Counted from the first letter of the stretch, positions 17,386 through 28,300 are shown. The stretch: 60,439 nt of DNA from Streptomyces sp. ISL-10 (GCF_018614575.1 NZ_JAGGOJ010000006.1:1-60439); one strand, 5' to 3'. Made by a program: numbers and translations. The notes: generated by a model from the letters alone, not told the origin.

Positions 17386-18306
17386 ATGGTGGTGTACGGG
17401 ATGCAGCTTCCGGTCCAGTCGCAGAGCAGCCTCTACGCGGAGCCCTGGGAGGCCGAGGCGGGCCCGGACGACCTCGCGGAGATCGCCCGCACTGCCGACC
17501 GGGCGGGCTTCGCGTACGTCGCCACCTGCGACCACGTCGCGATCCCGCGCCGGCTCGCCGACGCCATGTCCACCGTCTGGTACGACCCCGTCGCCACGCT
17601 GTCCTTCCTCGCGGCCGCCACGGAGCGGGTCCGTCTGCTCAGTCATGTCGCTGTCGTCGGCCTGCGCCACCCCTTGCTGACCGCCAAGCAGTACGCGACC
17701 CTCGACCACCTCTCCGGCGGGCGGCTGGTCCTCGGCGTCGGCGCCGGGCACGTACGGGAGGAGTTCGACGCGCTCGGTGTCGACTTCGACGACCGCGGAT
17801 CCCTGCTGGACGAGACGGTCGACGCGCTGAGGGTCGCGCTCGGCCCGGGGGAGTACCCGGAGTTCACCGGGGAGCGCTTCTCGTTCGCCGGGCTGGGGCA
17901 GCGGCCCCGGCCCGCCCAGGAGCGCATACCGCTCTGGGTCGGCGGCTCCTCGCCCGCCGCCGTGCGCCGTGCCGCTCTCAAGGGCGACGGCTGGCTGCCG
18001 CAGGGCGACCCGCGCGACCGGCTGCCCGCGCAGATCGCCCGCATCAGGGCGCTGCGCGAGCGGGCCGGCATCGAGGCGCCCTTCGTGATCGGCGCCATCA
18101 CCGAACCGCTCTACGTCGGCGAACCGGCCTGGCGCACCGGTCGCAGGACCCTGACCGGCAAGCCGCAGGCCCTCGCCGATTCGCTGCGTGCGTACGCGGG
18201 GACGGGCGTGGACCAGATCCAGGTCCGCTTCCGCAGCCGGAGCGCGGCCGAACTGACGGACCAGATGGCGGCGTTCGCCGCCGAAGTGGCCCCCCACCTC
18301 GAATGA
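17386..18306 (+). CDS. LLM-class (probably F420-dependent) oxidoreductase
   Basis: 306 residues of the luciferase-like TIM-barrel fold. Landmarks are DRAGFAYVATCDHVAIP near residue 40, LSHVAVVGLRHPLLTAKQ, and LDHLSGGRLVLGVGAGHVREEF, followed by IPLWVGGSSPAAVRRAA. These fit the F420-dependent subgroup that moves hydride to or from alcohols and related substrates. FbiC, needed for F420, is encoded about 17 kb away. An SDR gene follows after 13 bp, so the two form an operon behind their own operator. Confidence 0.9.
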   Translation: MVVYGMQLPVQSQSSLYAEPWEAEAGPDDLAEIARTADRAGFAYVATCDHVAIPRRLADAMSTVWYDPVATLSFLAAATERVRLLSHVAVVGLRHPLLTAKQYATLDHLSGGRLVLGVGAGHVREEFDALGVDFDDRGSLLDETVDALRVALGPGEYPEFTGERFSFAGLGQRPRPAQERIPLWVGGSSPAAVRRAALKGDGWLPQGDPRDRLPAQIARIRALRERAGIEAPFVIGAITEPLYVGEPAWRTGRRTLTGKPQALADSLRAYAGTGVDQIQVRFRSRSAAELTDQMAAFAAEVAPHLE

Positions 18307-18319
18307 CCAGGGAGTCGGC

Positions 18320-19072
18320 ATGGGCAAGCTGGACGGACGCGTCGTGTTCATCACCGGGGCCGCGCGCGGGCAGGGCGAGGCGGAGGCGCGGCTCTTCACG
18401 GCGGAGGGCGCCCGCGTGGTCCTCGCCGACGTCCTGGACGAGCAGGGCGCGACGCTCGCCGAGGAGCTGGGGGCTCTCTACGTCCACCTGGACGTGAGCC
18501 GGGAGGACGACTGGACCGCGGCCGTCGCCGCCGCCAAGGACGCCTTCGGCGGGATCGACGGGCTGGTCAACAACGCGGGCATCCTGCGCTTCAACGAGCT
18601 GGTCAGCACGCCGCTGGAGGAGTTCCAGCTGATCACGCAGGTGAACCAGGTGGGCGCGTTCCTCGGGATCAGGGCGCTCGCCCCCGAGATCGAGGCGGCG
18701 GGCGGCGGGACGATCGTCAACACCGCCTCGTACACGGCCCTGACCGGTATGGCGTACGTCGGCGCGTACACGGCCTCCAAGCACGCGATCCTCGGCCTGA
18801 CCAGGGTCGCCGCCCTGGAGCTCGCCGCGCGGGGGATACGGGTCAACGCCGTGTGCCCGGGGGCCGTGGACACCCCGATGAGCAATCCGGACGGTACGGA
18901 TCCGGGCGCGATCGAGGAGCTGTACCGCACCCTCGTGCCGATGGGCCGGGTCGGGCGGCCGGAGGAGATCGCGCGGCTCGCGCTCTTCCTGACCGGCGAG
19001 GACTCCTCGTACATCACGGGCCAGCCGTTCGTCATCGACGGGGGATGGCTCGCGGGAGTCAGCGTGCTGTGA
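18320..19072 (+). CDS. Short-chain dehydrogenase/reductase (3-oxoacyl/steroid dehydrogenase type)
   Basis: 250 residues. Classical SDR features are the cofactor loop TGAARGQG, NNAG, the catalytic serine in TASYTALTG, YTASK (Tyr and Lys) and the C-terminal ITGQPFVIDGGW. The acidic residue after strand 2 (LADVLDE) suggests NAD rather than NADP. The gene is 13 bp downstream of the LLM oxidoreductase with AGGGAG before the ATG. Its stop codon lies inside the next operator copy. Confidence 0.93.
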   Translation: MGKLDGRVVFITGAARGQGEAEARLFTAEGARVVLADVLDEQGATLAEELGALYVHLDVSREDDWTAAVAAAKDAFGGIDGLVNNAGILRFNELVSTPLEEFQLITQVNQVGAFLGIRALAPEIEAAGGGTIVNTASYTALTGMAYVGAYTASKHAILGLTRVAALELAARGIRVNAVCPGAVDTPMSNPDGTDPGAIEELYRTLVPMGRVGRPEEIARLALFLTGEDSSYITGQPFVIDGGWLAGVSVL

Positions 19073-19083
19073 CGGGCCGTCAG
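19069..19083. promoter_or_regulatory. Operator GTGACG-GGC-CGTCAG (copy 4, one mismatch)
   Basis: Overlaps the stop codon of the SDR gene. Its centre is 62 bp, close to six helical turns, from that of copy 5, so the pair may be bound cooperatively around the promoter of the next gene. A TTGACG (19087-19092) lies between them as a possible -35 box. Confidence 0.6.
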
Positions 19084-19130
19084 GTATTGACGCGCCCCAG
19101 GGGCGGTGGAACAGTCGGAGCCATCCTGAT

Positions 19131-19145
19131 CTGACGGAGCGTCAG
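19131..19145. promoter_or_regulatory. Palindromic operator CTGACG-GAG-CGTCAG (copy 5)
   Basis: Perfect palindrome, 24 bp before the GTG start of the second LLM gene. It is identical, spacer included, to the copy at 43305-43319. Confidence 0.75.
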
Positions 19146-19169
19146 AAATCGATTGGGCGGTGAACCCCC

Positions 19170-20297
19170 GTGGAATTCGGCATCTTCGTACAGGGATACC
19201 TCGGCAAGCGCGCCGAGACCGATCCGCTCGCCGAGCACAAGGCGCTGATGGAGGAGACCGAGTACGTCATCCAGGCGGACAAATCCGGGTTCAAGTACGC
19301 CTGGGCCTCCGAGCACCACTTCCTGGAGGAGTACTCCCACCTGTCGGCCAACGACGTCTTCCTCGGCTACCTCGCGCACGCCACGGAGCGCATCCACCTG
19401 GGATCGGGGATCTTCAACCCCCTCGCGCCCGTCAACCACCCGGTCAAGGTCGCCGAGAAGGTCGCGATGCTCGACCACCTGTCGGAGGGACGCTTCGAGT
19501 TCGGCTCGGGCCGGGGCGCCGGCTCGCACGAGATCCTCGGGTTCATGCCGGGCATCACCGACATGAACCACACCAAGGAGATCTGGGAAGAGACGATCTC
19601 CGAGTTCCCCAAGATGTGGCTCCAGGACGAGTACGCGGGCTTCCAGGGCAAGCACTGGTCCCTGCCGCCGCGGAAGGTCCTGCCCAAGCCGTACGGGAAG
19701 GCCCACCCGCCCATGTGGTACGCGGCCGGGTCGCCCTCCTCGTATGCGATGGCGGGCCGGAAGGGCCTCGGCGTGCTGGGCTTCAGCGTCCAGAAGGTCT
19801 CGGACATGGAGTGGGTCGTCGAGTCGTACAAGACGGCGGTCGCGGAGGCGAATGCGGTCGGCGCCTTCGTCAACGACAACGTGATGGTGACGTCGACGGC
19901 GATCTGCGCGGAGACGCACGACAAGGCGGTCGAGATCGCGGTCGGTGGCGGGCTGAACTACCTGCAGTCGCTGCTGTTCCGCTACCACGACACCTTCCCG
20001 CGGCCGGAGGGGATCCCCGAGTGGCCGGAGCTGCTGCCGGAGTACACGGCGGAGATCATCGAGCTGCTGATAGCGGAGGAACTGATGATCTGCGGCGACC
20101 CGGGCGAGGTCCTCCAGCAGTGCAAGAGGTGGGAGCAGGCGGGGGCGGACCAACTGTCCTTCGGGCTGCCGATCGGGATTTCGTACGAGGACACGATGAC
20201 GACGATCCGCCTGATCGGCCACCACGTGATCCCCCAGATCGACACGGACCCGGTGCACCGGACGACCCGCTTCCGCGAGTCTGCGCCGCCCGGATGA
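19170..20297 (+). CDS. LLM-class flavin-dependent monooxygenase, luciferase-alpha-like
   Basis: 375 residues, longer than the F420-type LLM proteins nearby and closer to FMN-dependent luciferase-like oxygenases. It begins MEFGIFVQGYLGKRAETDPL, has YAWASEHHFLEEYSHLSAND, LGSGIFNPLAPVNHPVKVAE and LDHLSEGRFEFGSGRGAGSHE, all typical of this subgroup. It would insert oxygen into a pathway intermediate using reduced flavin from another protein. The start is GTG at 19170, downstream of two operator copies. It stands as a single-gene unit. Confidence 0.9.
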   Translation: MEFGIFVQGYLGKRAETDPLAEHKALMEETEYVIQADKSGFKYAWASEHHFLEEYSHLSANDVFLGYLAHATERIHLGSGIFNPLAPVNHPVKVAEKVAMLDHLSEGRFEFGSGRGAGSHEILGFMPGITDMNHTKEIWEETISEFPKMWLQDEYAGFQGKHWSLPPRKVLPKPYGKAHPPMWYAAGSPSSYAMAGRKGLGVLGFSVQKVSDMEWVVESYKTAVAEANAVGAFVNDNVMVTSTAICAETHDKAVEIAVGGGLNYLQSLLFRYHDTFPRPEGIPEWPELLPEYTAEIIELLIAEELMICGDPGEVLQQCKRWEQAGADQLSFGLPIGISYEDTMTTIRLIGHHVIPQIDTDPVHRTTRFRESAPPG

Positions 20298-20826
20298 GAC
20301 CGGGCCGGGCACTGGGGCTCCGCCCCGGACCACGCGCCTCGAACGCAGGCGAGGCCGGGTTCCGCTGCACGCAATCAGCCTGTCCGGGGCTACTCCCCCT
20401 GGCTTCGCCGGGGGACCCCCACCCACGGCCGCCGGGCCGTAGGCGAGATGGAGTGCACCGCGCGAGGCGCGGTACGGGGTCCGGGGCTTGCCCCGGCTCG
20501 GGAAAGGGCGGGTAGGGGAGACCCCCGCCCCCACAGACCGCGGGTGGCGTCTTCCCGGACCGCCATCCGCGTCCCGCCCGGCCGGAGGGCGTCGCGTTCG
20601 CGGCCGGACGCCACGCCCTCCGACCGGGCCACGACCCGTCGGGACGCGCGCAGCGGGAACGGGCCGTGCTCGCCCGTCGGGACGCGCACCCGGGAACGGG
20701 CCGTGCTCGCCCGTCGGGACGCGCACCGGGAACGGGCCGTGCTCGCCGTCGGGACGCCCACCGACACCAGGCCAGGACCCGCCTGCCATGCCCGCTCAAC
20801 GTCACCGCCAGAAGGGACGACGCCCC
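20298..20826. repeat. 529-bp intergenic region with a 36-bp tandem repeat
   Basis: The left part has the common Streptomyces intergenic sequence (GGGGCTCCGCCCCGGAC and CCCCCTGGCTTCGCCGGGGG, a hairpin near 20395-20415). At 20655-20690, 20692-20727 and 20728-20762 there are three copies of a unit starting GGGAACGGGCCGTGCTCGCC; the third has lost one base. No gene is convincing here. The frame of the downstream deacylase stays open through the repeat, but it has no ribosome site before 20788. Confidence 0.65.
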
Positions 20827-22562
20827 ATGCTCGACCATCTCGTCCGGAACGCGACTGTCGTCGACGGGAGCGGCGGGCCCGCCTACGCCGCCGACGTCGG
20901 CATCCGCGGCGGCCGCATCGCCGTCATCGCGCCGCCCGGCAGCCTCACCGAGGACGCCCGGAGCCGAGAGGACGCCACCGGACTCGTCCTGGCCCCCGGC
21001 TTCGTCGATCCGCACACGCACTACGACGCCCAGCTGTTCTGGGACCCGTACGCCACGCCCTCCCTCAACCACGGCGTCACCACCGTCGCGGGCGGCAACT
21101 GCGGTTTCACCCTGGCCCCGCTCAACCCCGCCCGGCCCGAGGACGCCGACTACACCCGGCGCATGATGTCCAAGGTCGAAGGCATGTCCCTGGTGGCCCT
21201 CGAACAGGGCACGCCGTGGACATGGCACACTTTCGGCGAGTACCTGGACGCCCTCGACGGGCGGACGGCCGTCAACGCCGGGTTCATGGTGGGGCACTGC
21301 GCCCTGCGCCGCCACGTCATGGGCCCGGACGCCGTCGGGGGGCAGCCCACGCCAGCACAGCTCCGGCAGATGACCGGTCTTCTCCACGACGCCATGGACG
21401 CGGGCGCCTGGGGCCTGTCCACCACCCAGTCGTCCACGCACTCGGACGGCGACGGGCGGCCCGTCGCCTCCCGGCACGCCGGGCGTGACGAGCTCATCGC
21501 GCTGTCGAGGGCCGTGGGGGAGCACGAGGGCACCCAGCTGGAGGCCATCGTCGCGGGCTGCCTCGACCGGTTCGCGGACGAGGAGATCGACCTCCTCGTC
21601 GAGATGAGCGCCGCGGCCGGGCGGCCCCTCAACTGGAACGTCCTCACCATCGACGCCGCCGTCCCCGAGCGCGTACCGCGCCAGCTCGTACCGAGCGAGC
21701 GCGCCCGGAAGGCCGGTGGGCGGATCGTCGCGCTCACCATGCCGATCCTGACGCCCATGAACATGTCGCTCGGCACGTTCTGCGCGCTCAACCTTCTGCC
21801 CGGCTGGGGCGAGATCCTCGGCCTGCCGGTCCCCGAGCGGATCGCGAAGCTGCGTGATCCGGCGGTACGGGCGGAGATGCTGCGGCGCGCGGACTCCGAG
21901 GAGGCCGGCGTCTTCCGGCGGCTCGCCGACTTCGGCCGGTACGTGATCGGGGACACGTACGCGAAGGAGAACGACTGCCTGACCGGACGGGTCGTGCAGG
22001 ACATCGCCGCCGAACGCGGCCAGGATGCCTTCCGGTGCCTCGTCGAGATCTGCGCCGACGACGAGCTGCGGACGGTCCTGTGGCCGATGCCCCCCGACAA
22101 CGATCCGGCGTCCTGGGCCCTGCGGGCGGAGACCTGGCAGCACGAGGACGTCCTGCTCGGCGGGTCCGACGCGGGCGCGCACCTGGACCGGATGTGCGGG
22201 GCGCCGTACACGACGCGGTTCCTCGGCGACTGTCTGCGCGGCCGCGGGCTCCTCGGCCTCGAGCAGGCGGTCAGGATGCTGACGGACGACCCGGCGCGGC
22301 TGTTCGGCCTGCGGGAGCGCGGCCGGATCCAGGAGGGCTGGCACGCGGACCTCGTCCTCTTCGACCCCGAGCGCATCGATGCCGGGCCCGCGCGTCTGGT
22401 GCACGACCTCCCCGGGGACAGTCCGCGGCTGGACGCGAAGGCGATCGGCATCGTGTCCGTCCGGGTCAACGGCGTCGAGACCATCAGGGACGACCGGGTC
22501 ACCGGGGCCGTGCCGGGCATCGTGCTGCGCTCGGGACGGGACACGAGGACGGTGACGACGCG

Positions 22563-22566
<4 letters not shown>
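20827..22566 (+). CDS. N-acyl-D-amino-acid deacylase/D-aminoacylase-like amidohydrolase
   Basis: 579 residues. It has the amidohydrolase layout: an N-terminal beta-sandwich (VRNATVVDGSGG), metal motif FVDPHTHYDAQLFWDP, GVTTVAGGNCGFTLAPL with the bridging-residue region, MVGHCALRR, and late SDAGAHLDRMCG (catalytic Asp), closing with RLFGLRERGRIQEGWHADL. Length and motifs match the D-aminoacylase group, but many actinobacterial members act on unknown amides. AAGGGA nine bases upstream supports the ATG at 20827; an ATG at 20788 is a weaker alternative. The stop overlaps the next start (ATGA), so it is coupled to the aldehyde dehydrogenase. Confidence 0.9.
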
Positions 22567-24017
<1,451 letters not shown>

Positions 24018-24268
24018 GGACGGCCGCCGAACCTGCGGCAACGGTGTCCGAAAATTGCCGTGGGAAAATTTGAAACCGGACAAAGCTGGCATGGCTGCGG
24101 TTATCGTAATCGAGGGAGGGGTAGCGCTGGCCTGGCGAACTGTGTGCGGGTTGGCGCGCACGTCTTTCAATGCTAAGCATCTTGCCCGCCGTGACCTTCG
24201 AATCGAAAGCTCGTGATCCGGACTTTGATCCTCCGGATGTGGAAACCGCAGGCCTTAACGTCCTTTTC

Positions 24269-25834
24269 ATGACTCAGCTCGATGCGCGGCCGCAGGCCGG
24301 AGACGCAGCACGGGGCACGGCCGCCCCCGAAGACGCCGGAGGTGTCCGCCAGAAAGGCCTGGGCGGGAACTCCGTCGGCCTGATGGGCGGAGCCGTCATC
24401 GGCGTCTCCACGGTCGCCCCCGTCTACTGCCTGACCTCGACCCTTGGACCCACCGTCGGCGAGGTGGGCCTCCAGATGCCGGCCATCTTCCTCGCCGGCT
24501 TCCTGCCGATGCTGCTCGTCGCCTTCGCCTACCGCGAGCTCAACAAGGCGGTCCCGGACTGCGGCACCTCCTTCACCTGGTCGGTGAAGGCCTTCGGCCC
24601 CAAGATCGGCTGGATGTGCGGCTGGGGCCTGCTGGTGGCCACCGTCGTGGTCCTGTCCAACCTCGCAGGCGTGGCCACGTCCTTCTTCTGGCTCACCGCC
24701 GGAGAGATCAGCGGCAGCGAAAGCGTCGCCGCACTCGACGGGAACAAGGCCGTCCACATCCTGACCACGCTCGCCTTCATCGCTGTCGCCACGGCGATCA
24801 GCTACCGCGGCATCACCGCGACCAAGTGGGTCCAGTACGCCCTGGTCGGACTCCAGCTCACCGTCATCGCCGTCTTCGCCGTCATGGCGATCGCCAAGTC
24901 CGGCGAGGTCGCGGGCTCCCTGGACTTCTCCCTGTCCTGGATGAACCCGCTCGGCATCGAGTCCTTCTCCGCCTTCACGGCCGGACTCTCCCTCTCGATC
25001 TTCATCTACTGGGGCTGGGACGCCTGCCTGTCCATCAACGAGGAGAGCGTCGGCAGCGCCCGCACCCCAGGCCGCTCCGCCATGCTCGCCATGGTCGTGA
25101 TCGTGGTCTCGTACCTGATGGTCGCGATCGCCGTCCAGATGTACGCCGGCATCGGCGACAAGGGCACCGGCCTCGGCAACCCGGACACCTCCGACAACAT
25201 CTTCGCGGTCCTGGCCGACCCGATCATGGGCTCGGGCCTCGGCATCCTGCTGTTCGTCGCGGTCCTCGCCTCCGCCGCGGCCAGCCTGCAGACGACCTTC
25301 ATCCCCGTCGCCCGCACCGCGCTCGCGATGAGTTCCTACGACGCCATGCCCCAGGCGTTCGCCAAGGTCCACCCCCGCTTCAAGACCCCCGGACTCGCCA
25401 CCGTGGCCGCAGGCATCGCCACCGGTCTCTTCTACACGGTGATGAGCCTGGTCAGCGAGAACGTCCTGGTCGACACCATCTACGCCCTCGGCCTGATGAT
25501 CTGCTTCTACTACTCGATCACGGCCTTCGCCTGCGTCTGGTTCTTCCGCAAGGAGCTGACCCGCTCGACCGGCAACCTGCTGGTCAAGGGAGTGCTCCCA
25601 GGCGTCGGCGGCCTGATGCTCACCGCCGTCTTCGGCAAGACCCTCTACGACATGTGGGACCCCGCCTACGGCTCCGGCTCCTCCGTCCTCGGCATGGGCT
25701 CCGTGTTCGTCATCGGTGTGGGCCTGCTGCTGCTCGGTGTCGTGCTGATGCTCCTGATGCAGCGCCGCAGCCCTGCGTTCTTCCGGGGCGAGGTGCTCAC
25801 CAAGGAGACCCCGGCCCTGGTGATGGCCGACTGA
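24269..25834 (+). CDS. APC-superfamily amino acid/amine permease
   Basis: 521 residues with about twelve hydrophobic segments. After a hydrophilic N-terminus (about 35 residues) comes LGGNSVGLMGGAVIGVSTVAP, the glycine-rich first helix of APC transporters, then FAYRELNKAVPDCGTSFTW and SIFIYWGWDACLSINEE. The family imports amino acids or related amines; the deacylase and aldehyde dehydrogenase upstream make amine uptake plausible. I chose the ATG at 24269 for a normal N-terminus, but no good Shine-Dalgarno is visible; a start further upstream in frame or a leaderless message is possible. The 251 bp before it hold no other gene. Confidence 0.88.
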   Translation: MTQLDARPQAGDAARGTAAPEDAGGVRQKGLGGNSVGLMGGAVIGVSTVAPVYCLTSTLGPTVGEVGLQMPAIFLAGFLPMLLVAFAYRELNKAVPDCGTSFTWSVKAFGPKIGWMCGWGLLVATVVVLSNLAGVATSFFWLTAGEISGSESVAALDGNKAVHILTTLAFIAVATAISYRGITATKWVQYALVGLQLTVIAVFAVMAIAKSGEVAGSLDFSLSWMNPLGIESFSAFTAGLSLSIFIYWGWDACLSINEESVGSARTPGRSAMLAMVVIVVSYLMVAIAVQMYAGIGDKGTGLGNPDTSDNIFAVLADPIMGSGLGILLFVAVLASAAASLQTTFIPVARTALAMSSYDAMPQAFAKVHPRFKTPGLATVAAGIATGLFYTVMSLVSENVLVDTIYALGLMICFYYSITAFACVWFFRKELTRSTGNLLVKGVLPGVGGLMLTAVFGKTLYDMWDPAYGSGSSVLGMGSVFVIGVGLLLLGVVLMLLMQRRSPAFFRGEVLTKETPALVMAD

Positions 25835-25843
25835 CGGTCAGTC
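25829..25843. repeat. Palindrome spanning two convergent stop codons
   Basis: GACTGAC-G-GTCAGTC is a perfect 7+1+7 inverted repeat that contains the TGA of the permease on one strand and the TGA of the reductase on the other. It may simply reflect the symmetric stops, or weakly slow both polymerases. Confidence 0.5.
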
Positions 25844-26464
25844 CCTCGCGGGCCGCAGCCGCAGATGGGTCACGGCGGGCGAGTCGATCACCCGGGTCGT
25901 CTCGAACTCGACCGCCTCCGTGACCCCGCCGGCCTCCTCGAACAGCCGCACGCCGCCGCCGAGGAGCACCGGCACCACGTGCATCTGGAGCTCGTCGAGC
26001 AGGCCGGCCGCCAGCACACCGCGGATCACCTGACCGCCGCCGGCGAGGACGACGTCCTTCTCTCCGGCGGCGCGCCGCGCCCGCCCGACGGCCTCCTCGA
26101 TCCCGCCCGTGACGAAGGTGAACGTCGTCCCGCCCGGCTTCACCAGCGGCTCCCGCTCCTCGTGTGTGACGACGAACACCGGGGCGTGGAAGGGCGGAGT
26201 GTCGCCCCACGGCCCCTCGCCCAGGTCGAACATCCGCCGCCCCATCACATAGGCCCCGGCGCGCAGCACCGCCTCCTCCATCACCTCGGAGTCCGGCCCG
26301 GTGGCACCCCCGTCGAGACCGTGCATCCCCCGCCAGCTCTCCAGCGGATACGCCCACTCGTGCAGCCGCTCACCTCGGTCGCCGAGCGGATTGCCGGGGC
26401 CGTCGTTCGGGCCGGCGATGAATCCGTCCAGGGACACCGAGATGTCCGCGACGACCTTGCTCAT
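25838..26464 (-). CDS. Dihydrofolate-reductase-like (RibD C-terminal domain) protein
   Basis: 208 residues. It starts MSKVVADISVSLDGFIAG, the usual opening of this family, and has AYVMGRRMFDLGEG, FVVTHEERE, VVLAGGGQVIRGVLAAGLLDE and PVLLGGGVRLFE, which form the NADPH-binding Rossmann-like fold. Many actinobacteria hold several such reductases of unknown substrate. It is convergent with the permease: only 3 bp separate the stop codons, and a 15-bp palindrome covers them. Confidence 0.92.
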   Translation of the reverse strand: MSKVVADISVSLDGFIAGPNDGPGNPLGDRGERLHEWAYPLESWRGMHGLDGGATGPDSEVMEEAVLRAGAYVMGRRMFDLGEGPWGDTPPFHAPVFVVTHEEREPLVKPGGTTFTFVTGGIEEAVGRARRAAGEKDVVLAGGGQVIRGVLAAGLLDELQMHVVPVLLGGGVRLFEEAGGVTEAVEFETTRVIDSPAVTHLRLRPARD

Positions 26465-26676
26465 GACGTGCTCCTTCGGTCGGGTCCGGTACCGACTATG
26501 CCGCCGCCCGGCACGGGAGCGTCGACGCCTCGCGGTCGGCCGCCGCAGCCGGGTGGACTGCTGGGCGCGCCGCTGATCCTGCTCGGGGCGAAGCTTGGGG
26601 CGCTGCGCGAGCCGTGAGGGTGCATGTGCCGCCATCGGGGCGGGCGTTGTCGCACCCGCCCCGTACAGTCGCCCGC

Positions 26677-27033
26677 ATGACGAAGCCGTTGATCCGGGCG
26701 AGCGAGGCGGGCGGGAAGTCCATCGACGACCCGACCTACGTCGAAGTGCACGACCTGCTCGCCGACATGAATCTGTCGTACCCCTTCGTGATCGTCGAGC
26801 GGACGGACCGGGAGCCGGTCGACCAGCACTTCATCCAGGTGCACTTCAACGACGACCTCAGCTATCAGGTCGAGTACCGCGAGGAGCTGCACTTCCAGGC
26901 CCATGTGCCCAGCCAGGGCCCGGTGATCGGACCCGAGCCGGTCGCGAAGATCATCGACGACTGGATGCGCGACGGCGACACCTGGCGCACGGCCCTGCCG
27001 TGGACCCCGCTCTTCCCGGTGGAGAAGCGCTAG
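26677..27033 (+). CDS. Conserved hypothetical protein, small acidic
   Basis: 118 residues with no membrane segment or signal. It is acidic and contains YVEVHDLLADMNLSYPFVIV and VDQHFIQVHFNDDLSYQVEY, a mixed alpha/beta pattern ending in TPLFPVEKR. I do not recognise a family with certainty. The ATG at 26677 follows a spacer shared with the divergent reductase; a longer frame from 26614 is less likely. Its last 4 bp overlap the stop of the convergent monooxygenase gene. Confidence 0.75.
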   Translation: MTKPLIRASEAGGKSIDDPTYVEVHDLLADMNLSYPFVIVERTDREPVDQHFIQVHFNDDLSYQVEYREELHFQAHVPSQGPVIGPEPVAKIIDDWMRDGDTWRTALPWTPLFPVEKR

Positions 27034-27356
27034 GAGACGGGCTTGAGCTCCGCCATCTCGTTCCAGCCCTGGCCCGGCACCTCGACATTGATGATCTCGG
27101 GCTTGGTGGCGATGGCGGTGGCCATCGCCTCCATCCCGGCCTTGAAGTGCTCGGACGCGACATGCGCCGCGCCCGCCTCCGCGTCGGCGAAGGCCTCCAG
27201 CAGCGTGAACTTGTGGGGGTCGTCGACGCCGCGCGACCAGTCGTAGAAGAGGTTCCCCGGCTCGGCGCGGGTGGCGCGCGTGAAGTCGTCGACGATGTCG
27301 AGCCAGCGGTCGCTGTACTCGGGGCGGACGGTGAACCTGACGGCGATGAAGATCAT
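27030..27356 (-). CDS. Antibiotic biosynthesis monooxygenase (ABM/YgiN) domain protein
   Basis: 108 residues, one dimeric alpha/beta-barrel domain. MIFIAVRFTVRPEYSDRWL, RAEPGNLFYDWSRGVDDP and FTLLEAFADAEAGAAHVASE are hallmark segments. Members are small cofactor-free oxygenases or quinol-handling proteins. A strong GGAGG precedes the ATG. It follows the IclR gene on the same strand, with two palindromes in the 206-bp gap. Confidence 0.92.
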   Translation of the reverse strand: MIFIAVRFTVRPEYSDRWLDIVDDFTRATRAEPGNLFYDWSRGVDDPHKFTLLEAFADAEAGAAHVASEHFKAGMEAMATAIATKPEIINVEVPGQGWNEMAELKPVS

Positions 27357-27383
27357 GCCTCCACCCTCCGCCGCGTGGCCCTG

Positions 27384-27425
27384 CCGGACCACTCGGGCGG
27401 TCCGGTTTTCCGACCCCGTCGGAAA
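27384..27425. promoter_or_regulatory. Two adjacent palindromes upstream of the ABM gene (possible IclR operator)
   Basis: CCGGACC-N8-GGTCCGG (27384-27405) is followed directly by TTTCCGAC-CCC-GTCGGAAA (27407-27425), a perfect 8+3+8 palindrome. Both sit 28-70 bp before the ABM start codon. The second has the TTCC...GGAA ends common to IclR-type sites, and an IclR gene lies next door. Confidence 0.5.
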
Positions 27426-27562
27426 CGGGATGCCGCACGCGGGGTCAACGCGTCGCGCTCGGCCCTGCGGGCGGGCCACAGCCCGCGGCCGGTGCCCGGC
27501 TCGTCTGCGACCCGGGGCCGGTCGCCGGAACGAGCCCGGGGGCGCGTGCCCCGGGCAGCAGG

Positions 27563-28300
27563 CTAGCTCCCCGCCGCGCGCACCAGCGCCGCACGCAGTT
27601 CGCCGTGCCGCCGCCGGAAGTCCGTCGTAGGCAGCGACAGCGACAGCGCGTGCACCACGCCCTGGGAGGACTGGACGGCGAGCGTGGCGGCCAGGCAGGT
27701 GTACGCCGGGTCCGCCTCGCCGACGGAGACCGCATAGCCCCGGCCGCGTACCCGCTCGACCTCCGCCTCGAAGCGGTCCGCGGCGGTGATCGTACGGTCG
27801 GTGAAGCGGGCCATCCCGTGCTCGGCCAGGTACCGGCGCCGCGCCGTCCTCGGCAGCGCCGCGAGCAGCGCCTTGCCGTGCGCGGTCGCGTGCGCCCGGG
27901 ACTCGGGGCCCGGCACGAAGGGGTGCTCGCTGTCCGTGACCGGCACCGTGCTGTCCAGCATCACGATCCGGCCGTCCCGGTACGCCGTGACGTATGCCTG
28001 TGCGCCGGTCGCCCGCCGCAGCCGCGGCAGCACCTCGGCCAGCTGCGGCCCGAGCCCGAGATGTCGCTGGAAGGACCGGTGCAGTGCCACCGCACGCGGC
28101 CCCGGCGCGTAGCCCTCGCCGGTCCGCAGGAGATGCCCGCGCGTGGTGAGCGGCCCCAGCAGGTGGTACACGGTCGACAGTGAGCACCCCAGCTGCCGCG
28201 CGAGCGCCTTGGCCCCGACGGGACCGGGGGCGTCGGCGACGGCGTCGAGGATCTCCAGCGCGCGGTCGACGGACTGCGGCCCGGAGGCAGGGCTTGCCAT
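27563..28300 (-). CDS. IclR-family transcriptional regulator
   Basis: 245 residues. A winged helix-turn-helix (about 8-65, ALARQLGCSLSTVYHLLGPL) is followed by the IclR effector domain (about 70-245), with AHATAHGKALLAALP, YAVSVGEADPAYTCLAATL and HALSLSLPTTDF. The ligand is unknown. AAGGA nine bases upstream favours the ATG at 28300; a GTG at 28306 is also possible. It lies between a PHP-type hydrolase and the ABM gene, all on the same strand. Confidence 0.93.
   Translation of the reverse strand: MASPASGPQSVDRALEILDAVADAPGPVGAKALARQLGCSLSTVYHLLGPLTTRGHLLRTGEGYAPGPRAVALHRSFQRHLGLGPQLAEVLPRLRRATGAQAYVTAYRDGRIVMLDSTVPVTDSEHPFVPGPESRAHATAHGKALLAALPRTARRRYLAEHGMARFTDRTITAADRFEAEVERVRGRGYAVSVGEADPAYTCLAATLAVQSSQGVVHALSLSLPTTDFRRRHGELRAALVRAAGS

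Noticed and set aside
20488..20826. An N-terminal extension of the deacylase through the 36-bp repeats
   Set aside because: The extension is low complexity, and the conserved domain with its ribosome site begins at 20827.
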